DNA of 64,000 nt from contig JAKUHH010000388.1 in assembly GCA_022701365.1 (NCBI GenBank), forward strand, positions 16,873 through 80,872. The letters run 5' to 3'. Numbering within the stretch: position 1 is the stretch's first letter; each line of letters starts with the position of its first letter. A model generated the notes under the pieces. It made no database searches. It worked only from the letters and a program-made list of their open reading frames with translations, and was not told the DNA's origin. Source of the stretch: Mycocentrospora acerina (lineage: Eukaryota; Ascomycota; Dothideomycetes; Pleosporales). The position numbers were made by a program, and so were the translations under genes. Below, one piece after another: positions 57,285 through 64,000 of the stretch.

Positions 57285-57689
57285 TTGCAATTGTAATGTT
57301 CCTGCTCTGACAAGAGACATTGCAAGAGTAGCCCTACAAAGTGTCCAAATCCCACTGTTGAACCCATTTGGGCCAGAAGCTGCCACCCATGCATCAGTAA
57401 TTCATACTAATACCCAAGCCATCGTCAATCCACCTATCTCCTTAGTCTTCTTTTCGCTGTGGAACCATAGTAACGTTAAAGCTGCGGCTACGTCACAGAT
57501 ACTGAGAAAAGTCATTGACTTTTCATTGATTACGTGGCCTTTAAGAGAGGTAGAAACGACACTGAGAGTCTTCGCGGCGGTGGTGGGTGAGACAAGGGCG
57601 AGGGCTCTAAGGCCAAAGATTGTAGTCGCAAGACCGACTCCTATTTGACGCCATTTCGATTGGCTTAACAAGCTGTTGGGAAAGGGCAT
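57285..57689 (-). pseudogene. DUF4267-like small membrane protein, interrupted
   Basis: The minus-strand frame from 57689 encodes hydrophobic segments (GVGLATTIFGLRALALVSP, then SICDVAAALTLLWF, then GGLTMAWVLV). It stops at a TGA (57404-57402), but the same frame continues ITDAWVAASGPNGFNSG to about 57288. This matches the layout of fungal DUF4267 proteins: four membrane helices with an RD-like motif after helix 2 (here CDVAAALTLLW) and a conserved D near helix 4. If the TGA is real, the product loses the last helix. The assignment is tentative. Confidence 0.4.
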
Positions 57690-57973
57690 AGTGAGATGAG
57701 CTCTGCGAAGAGAGTCGTAGCGTAATCAATGTTGAGAAGAGAGCTCAGGAAGGTATAAGAGTGTAAAATTGGAGCTGCGATGACAGACCATCGATAGGTC
57801 ATGGAATGTTCTTTATCTGGCGTAAAAGCTATAGGCGTGTTGGCGATTCCGAATCGGGCATTCACTAACGAAGTTCCCATATTATACTCTATTAGTGTAC
57901 TAGTCGCGAAAATCTCAAAAAGTGCCTTGTGCAATACGTGGATACCAGACGCTGTTTTTTCGGTGCTGACAGT

Positions 57974-58089
57974 TACTTCTCCGACTTCTCCACATTCAGA
58001 GCCGGTATTAACATCTCCAACTTCTCGGCTTTCTCCGCGTTCGGAGCCGATGCTCACTTGCCCGACTTCTCCGCGATCAGAGCCGGTCT
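57974..58089. repeat. Three imperfect tandem repeats (about 39-45 bp)
   Basis: Units share the core CGACTTCTCC...TTCGGAGCC(G) and occur three times between 57974 and 58089. On the minus strand they lie in an open frame as GSERGEVGEV-like units; whether it is expressed is unclear. Confidence 0.6.
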
Positions 58090-58233
58090 TCATGTTCACA
58101 ACTGGTAAATACCCTGATTTTGCTGCTTAAAAAAGAAAATCAGGCTCCCTTCATAATTACAAGTGTGACTCAGAAGATTCATTACATCCTCATCAGATCT
58201 CTACCCACTTTCCGTGTTCATACCACCTAAGAT

Positions 58234-59577
58234 ATGGACAACCACAGCAAACTTCAAGTCATCATTGTCGGGTCAGGATTAGCAGGACTGACTGCCGCAC
58301 GCATCCTCCGGGAATGTCACGATGTTACTGTGTACGAACGTGGAGACCAAACAGCTGCGACAGGAGGACAAGGCATCTCCATCTCTCCGAACGCGGTCAA
58401 GATTCTCGAGCGCATTGGATACGATCGCCATAATGCGGGCGCGGTGCCAATCTATGGCTTTCGGTCTTATAGTAAAGATGGCAACGTTAAGAAGGACCAT
58501 CAGGTTGACCTGAAAACCAGATATGGAGCAGACCAGCTTGCCCAAAAACGGTCTGACTTTAGGGAAGAACTCTTGAGACTCGCAACTGCGCCCTCTGTCG
58601 AATTGATGATTCAAGGCAACCCGGCACAGATGGTGTATGACACTGAAGTTGTCGATGTGAACGCAGAGAAGGGTAGTATAACGCTGAGTGATGGAACGAT
58701 CGCTGAGGCTGACGTCGTCGTTGGTTAGTATTACCACTCCGCAGGATTTAGGTTACCCTTAAAAAGACGCTAACGGTGACTCAGTGGCTGACGGTGTACA
58801 TTCACATCTTCGCAATCGTATTCTTGGTGACAATAGTATCCAAGCCAAAAAGATGGGATTAACTTGTTTTCGCGTTGCGGTCTCTGCGAAAGCTGTAAAA
58901 GAAGCGTTTGGCTCTCTTCCTCATTGGTGGGAACCTATCACAGCTCAGAATCGAGTTTGCGTACTTGAATCTAGTGATGGTAGCGACCGCTTCGTTGTCG
59001 CGTATCCACTTCGGAATCTTGAGTACATGAACCTCTCATGTATCTTCCCTTCTGGAAAATTGAAGCAAAGCAGGACTAACTCCTGGTATGCGAACGGTAA
59101 CAGCAACGAGATAATAGACATCTTCAGTGATTTTGACGAGTCTTTCCGCAGGATTCTTAGGTACTGTTATCCCTTTCTCGTTAAGGGGGGTTGACTTCGC
59201 TAACCATATCCAGTGTCTCGACTGAAGTAAAATACTGGGAACTGCAGGACCTTGATGCTTTACCCACGTGGAATCGGGGCCGAGCAATTGTCATTGGAGA
59301 TGCTGCCCATGCGATGACGCCGCTGCAAGGTCAAGGAGCCAACCAGGCTATCGAAGATGGCGAGAGCTTTCGTCTGCTTGAAGGAGTGAAATCCGAGGAT
59401 GTTCCGAAAGCTCTGGAACATATTGATAGTCTGAGGAGACCCCGAGCAACGCAGGTCCTAGAAGACACCCGCGGTATGGCCCGCGAAGTCAGTTGGGAAG
59501 AGAGAATGGCCAAGTACGATTTTCTTTTTGGGTATAACGGTATTCATGATGCTCAGAAGCAGGTGGCTCAGACTTAG
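58234..59577 (+). CDS. FAD-dependent monooxygenase (salicylate hydroxylase-like)
   Basis: The three-exon model is 58234-58723, 58785-59160 and 59214-59577, giving 409 residues. Introns are 61 nt (GTTAGT...CTCAG) and 53 nt (GTACTG...TCCAG), and phases fit. Group A flavoprotein hydroxylase motifs occur in order: VIIVGSGLAGLTAARIL (GxGxxG, residues about 9-25), ADVVVVADGVHSHLR (the DG motif), and IVIGDAAHAMTPLQGQGANQ (the GD motif with FAD ribityl contacts). An active-site segment carries PTWNRGRA. The product should hydroxylate or epoxidise an aromatic or polyketide-like substrate with NAD(P)H and O2. The C-terminus is short and lacks membrane helices. It is intact amid pseudogenes and repeats, so it may be the surviving member of a small cluster with the EthD-like and AKR genes. 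That link is inference. Confidence 0.88.
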
Positions 59578-61691
59578 ACATGACGTTTTTTGGACTACCT
59601 ACATGAAGGAAAGTATACAAATGCATGAACCTGGAACAGCCAGCAGATCAGCAGTGACGGGAATAGATTGAGCAATGTTGTTGTTGTAAAAGCTGAAGAA
59701 TTGGAAATCTGTATTTCACAAATCTGTGTAACTTAAGGTAAATATGTTCTCCCTGATGTTGGTAGAGAGGTGATCAAATACATAGATTGTCAGGTGCGTA
59801 TTGGACTGGTTAATAGAGTCGCCTTTCTGCTGCTACAGACCTTGTGGGTGCGAGATGTTGGTACAAGCTTCAGCTCAACAGCGGGACCACAAGCAGTCGT
59901 ACCACAGCGCTGCCTCTCCGTAGAGCTTGCTAGAGCTTCTAAGACTTTTCTTTTACCTAATTTATGCAATTTTAGGGTATTTTCTGGCGTTGCAAACCTT
60001 CTGATCTGCTTCTCTTGCAGCTCTGTCTGCATTGTGTTAGAAGCCTTCTTACTTCACATCAATAAGCAAGTAGAGTCTCTGTATAGTATACACGTATAAT
60101 AGTAGTATTAGATAGACGAATCGCTACCTTCCTATTAACGATTCTGTAGTAGCCTATATAGCAGTCTCTTGGTGATCCGGATAGTAACGGATACCAAGAG
60201 AGGGGTATAAGGTTCCCATAGTGGTACTGATACCTAGGAGTGCCCTCCGTTGGCCCCTATCGGGGTGTAATCCTGATACATTGATTTCGCAGCGCCCCTG
60301 CGCACTCTGCCTATCACATTCTGCCTGCTCCAATGCACGCAGCATACGCTTCTGCTCCTCTTACCGTTGTCTCATCGTGCAGTTGTTCCCTTGATGCTGA
60401 CGTTGAGGAGATTTTTCTGCTTCTAATTGTTGTTAACGAGCCTCGAACGCAGCTTCTCGTGCGTCTATATTACGCTTGGATGAAGGGGCGTGGTTATGAT
60501 GGTAGGACCGAATTCTATTTTTTCTCCACTCTCAATATCTTAACGATGAGTAGCACGGCACACAGGATGCCCTTAGCATACGAACTGATGTGCAACGAGA
60601 CATTACGTCGATTACACGATATGACCATATAAGCCAACCTTAAAAAGTCTTTTTAAACGTGCTAGAACGACCTTTAACAATCACTATAGCTCTAGCTGAA
60701 ACAAATTTTGCATTTAGCTTACGAGGTTTAGGGCTTCAAAGGAATATACTATAAAATCTCGTTATTTAGAATATCACTAACCAGTGAGAAGAGTAACTAT
60801 GAACTAGCGTGAAACCTCTCGTCAAGATTTAATCTTCTTAAATTACTTGCTTAAATGGGTTCTATTTAATGTTTTTCTAGCGTTAATGGATTCAGCGGTG
60901 AAATTTGTTTTAAAACAAAGAACGAAGTACTTCGGGAGCATGATAAACGGATTTTAAGACTGGCCTGAGTTCTGTTCAGGGGCATTCATTGGACCGATTG
61001 CGTAGATCTTCTACGCCACCACTAGCATCATTTCGAATGACCGAGGTCTTCCGATATGTCCGTCTCAGCCACATTTGTTATCATTTTCTTTGTTAGTGCA
61101 AGACTCTCGGTAAAGTTCGGAGTAGTCATTACATTCATCTAATATCTATGAACTTTGACTCAAGAAGCAAATGACTGCATGGGTTACTATCTTGGCCCTG
61201 GGTCAACACCAAGGAAACCTATCCGAGCGAATATGACTTAAAAGTATACTTGCGATAAATGCTAGACTCTTTTTGATCATGTTAGCTTTTTTCTGAAGAA
61301 AAGAATAAGCTATGAGCATCTAATGAGCACAACCTACATTTACCACGTGCTATTACGGCAGTATTCAGGCGGTTCTGTATGTTACTTGAAAGCGCGCCAT
61401 CACTCGAAATGAATCGACTTGTTACCGCAATGCCCTAATTGTATCTAGGAGGGAATTATCAAGGGGAACTTGTTGTCTCATTAGGATTGTAGGACTCGTA
61501 GACTATATAGGAGTTGAATTGTCACGTGCTTGCACATGTGCTCACATGAGTGCAGGCTGACAGTACCGTTTAGACTTGACTCGTGCAAGCTTCACCACGT
61601 CAAATCAATCAGTATTCGTCGTGACATTCAGTAGTACTGAAATTATGCAAAAGTCTTCGCGACCAAGTCGAGAAGAGGCGAGCTTTTGCGA
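59578..61691. other. AT-rich, repeat-like region
   Basis: 59.8-60.6 kb has patches of higher GC with broken ORFs on both strands that read like transposase debris, plus a hairpin at 60167-60203. 60.6-61.7 kb is AT-rich with no gene. Confidence 0.45.
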
Positions 61692-61700
61692 TATATAAAG
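61692..61700 (+). promoter_or_regulatory. TATA box of the 61.8-kb gene
   Basis: TATATAAAG lies 70 bp upstream of the ATG at 61770. Confidence 0.55.
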
Positions 61701-61769
61701 AAAATTTCAATCCTCCCAGGAACTGTTCTAAGCATCTAAAGAATAATCTCTCCTGCTGTTCACCTGAAT

Positions 61770-62759
61770 ATGCTTCCCTATAAAATTTTCACAGTTGTAT
61801 TGGATGTTAGGTTTAATAGCTATGAGGTATCTGCCAGTAAAACATTCGACCTTATTACACCAATAAATATCTTGGACATTACTAACTTTATTTTCGAACC
61901 TCCTGTCACTGGGGGGATCATCGAAGCAATTTTAATTCAACAACTTGATAAACTCAACGTCACCAGCCTCAATGGCAGTCTAATTTTCGACATTCCCCAA
62001 AGTAGCATCGAAATTTCCGAGGAACTCTATGAGGATTTGACTAGAAAGGAGCCAAACCATAATCTCCTTGCTAAACGCGAGTGCATTAAACTCTGTGACT
62101 ACGGTACACACAGGACCTGGCAGTTAGCTGATGTCAACTGGGGAAAATTCCTCGGTAACTTCAAGGTCATGTCGTTCCCTGTACGCGGCCACGGAGCCAT
62201 TGCAAAAACATATACATCATCGTATCAATACCAAGTTAATGGTCAGATTGACCCAAAAATGCGTGTAGTAAGTTTTCAAGAGAATGTTTCACGCACTACC
62301 CGTGATCATGGCTAACACTACGCAGCTGGATAAAACTTTCCTCTCTCGCCTCGCTCTCAAAGTTGGCTTTGTATACACGTGGGGTACTGCTGTTGCAACA
62401 GGGTACACTGCTAATTGTAATGAAGCCCACCCCTGTATCGCTACATTCAGGCCTTGGATTGGCTTAGCCAAGAGCTGTGGTCGATGGGTTGAGCTTAGCA
62501 ACGGCAGCAATAAGCTCTATAGTAGTGGCTACTGTAGAAACCTTGAAATTCTTCTTCCTATTATTCGCGACTGCAACGATAAGGAGTGTGCTGCTGATGG
62601 TATGTGCTTTAGTGATGAGATTTATCTTTTCCTAACTATTATAATAATGTTATCTCAGTTGCTTGGAAGCACTACTTTTATTTAGGCAACGTTACTAAAG
62701 CTCTTTGCAATAAAATTAGACTTACTCCTAGGGGCGAATGCCTGAGGTTGCGTACCTAG
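61770..62759 (+). CDS. Unrecognised, probably secreted protein of 290 residues
   Basis: The three-exon model is 61770-62267, 62326-62599 and 62659-62759. Introns are 58 nt (GTAAGT...CGCAG) and 59 nt (GTATGT, with CCTAACT branch, CTCAG), and phases agree. The N-terminus is mildly hydrophobic (MLPYKIFTVVL) but not a textbook signal peptide. The first third is acidic and pro-like, ending at a dibasic LLAKRECIKL step that looks like a Kex2 site. The mature part would then have nine cysteines (ECIKLC, NCNEAHPC, SCG, YCR, DC, KEC, LC and EC groups, ten counted loosely). It includes SSYQYQVNGQIDPKMRV, then KVGFVYTWGTAVATGYT and ATFRPWIGLAKSCG. The Y-x-Y-x-V-x-G-x-I and Y-x-W-G steps resemble beta-strand-rich fungal secreted proteins, but I cannot name a family. 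It has an intact frame in RIP-decayed surroundings. Confidence 0.6.
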
Positions 62760-64000
62760 GTAGCTCGCTAAAATAGAATTCAGCATAGTTATTGCAGTAG
62801 CTACTAACATCGTCCCTTAGCTGCAGAAGAACCTAATATTGCAGTAAATTTTATATTAGAATGTTCTCTAAAACAGATTTAGCTCTTTAGTCTTGTTAAT
62901 ATGCTTAATAGTACAATATCTACCGGGAACAATCTAATATAAGAAAGTTAACCTAATTTATTAAACATTTTCATTAAGAACACCCTAATTCAGATTAAAA
63001 AATATTAAAAGTGCTTTTTATAATTATTAATAAATTTACCCTTATGTGCTAATAAAGTTAAACTTTTGTTTTTTATAACAGCAAAATACTATAACAACTA
63101 AGAAGGATATAATACATTACATCTTAGAAATTCAATTCTATCCTGACTAGCAAGATTTCTATATTGCTACCTTTAATCATTATTAAAGCTGCTTAAATAA
63201 TAAGAAATGTATTTTAAAACTTATACATTAAAACACTCTGTTAGTCTGCAGTATTTAAACCTTTTGCCAATAGTAGCATGAAGGTTGACCTTTTTACAGC
63301 TAACACTCTAAATTAAGCATCGTCTAGATTATCTTTTGTCACAGCTAAAAAACCAATTGATCTCTATCTGTAATGCTAATAGATTGATATACTCTACGCG
63401 ACATCTTTTTTACACGTGCCTAAGTTGTAATTAGTCTCTCTGCATCTACTGCAGCGTGCTAGAGTCAGCAGCTAAGCCTTGTGTACTCTCCTTCTTAACG
63501 TTTTATACAAGTAATTTTTAAGGTAGCTTCTTATAGACTATTACCTCTCCTTCAGCTTATTTTAGATTTCTTCTTTTTATCTAAAATTTATAGTTGTGTT
63601 TCTAATTATATGTTAATAGTGCTTCATTTTACCTTTATAGACAAGTAATTTAATAAAACATTAAATATAAAGGAAAGTTAGTATTATAGTAATATTTTAA
63701 ACCTAGTAAATACCTTGAAAATTAAAGTGTATTAAGTATTTTAATACTGTTAATAAAACTATACATTTGCGTTAATCAAGTCTAAAGCTTACATAGAACG
63801 TTTTATTACTTAAAGACTTTAAAATCTCTTTTATAAATAATCAGATACAATGTATAGTAGTCTCTATTCTTTCTGAACTTATATTACATCTATTTTTGCT
63901 TGCTACTTAATTACAATAATACCAATGCAGACGTTAGTCTAAAAATTGCTAATTTCATCCTAAACTAATCTAAATTTACTAAAGTCTTCTTTTTTTTTTT
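62760..64000. other. AT-rich repeat DNA to the window end
   Basis: No gene. 62.76-63.27 kb is extremely AT-rich; the rest is repeat copy B. The window ends in a poly-T run. Confidence 0.5.
63275..63988 (+). repeat. Diverged interspersed repeat, copy B
   Basis: Same orientation and block order as copy A at 51425-52030, with an extra segment of about 65 bases near 63340-63405. The copies differ heavily by transitions, as expected after RIP. Confidence 0.75.

Noticed and set aside
57665..58099. 144-codon minus-strand ORF with GSERGEVGEV repeats and a hydrophobic C-terminal half
   Set aside because: Repeat-encoded N-terminus, no homology I recognise, and a region next to decayed sequence; noted as a repeat instead.
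51425..63988. The two repeat copies as LTRs of one retrotransposon
   Set aside because: The 12 kb between them contains unrelated cellular genes on both strands and no gag-pol remains in register.

Overview
The window is nuclear DNA of a filamentous ascomycete. It is most likely a plant-associated Dothideomycete of the Pleosporales type. The evidence is many short introns (45-90 nt, GT...AG, with CTAAC/CTGAC-like branch sites), a HET-domain gene, a PL3 pectate lyase, secreted cysteine-rich proteins, a TmpL-type adenylation/ferric-reductase-like membrane protein, and alternation of gene-rich normal-GC DNA with AT-rich gene-poor DNA carrying the C-to-T decay expected of repeat-induced point mutation (RIP). 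The organism is inferred from gene content and style, not from a search.

Layout. 0-12.3 kb is ordinary conserved gene space: a partial steryl-ester-type lipase, an intron-containing tRNA-Val, a nitronate monooxygenase, a HET-domain gene, dynein light intermediate chain divergent from the RES-complex splicing factor IST3, then an NmrA-like reductase convergent with a Gfo/Idh/MocA oxidoreductase. 12.3-19 kb is sparser. It holds a 335-residue tandem-repeat protein (SYGS motif), a broken alpha/beta-hydrolase, and a single N flanked by an exact 170-bp duplication that looks like an assembly artefact. 19-23 kb has a secreted intradiol-dioxygenase-like protein and a hexose-type MFS transporter. 25-27.7 kb is a graveyard of oxidoreductases (2OG oxygenase fragment, frameshifted zinc alcohol dehydrogenase, Old Yellow Enzyme relic), possibly an old metabolic cluster.

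27.8-43.6 kb is an AT-rich compartment with isolated secreted genes: three small cysteine-rich proteins that appear to be one divergent family (29.4, 35.7 and 37.5 kb), a PL3 pectate lyase and an SGNH/GDSL hydrolase with a Ser/Thr-rich tail. This is the most interesting part and resembles an effector niche. 44.8-50.8 kb holds an enoyl-CoA hydratase divergent from an eight-exon TmpL-like gene.

50.8-64 kb mixes RIP-decayed repeats (a related copy at each end, about 51.4 and 63.3 kb) with an EthD-like protein, an aldo/keto reductase pseudogene, a DUF4267-like relic, an intact FAD monooxygenase and an unrecognised three-exon, probably secreted, protein. Exon coordinates were built by hand from splice signals, phase and conserved motifs. 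They are predictions.
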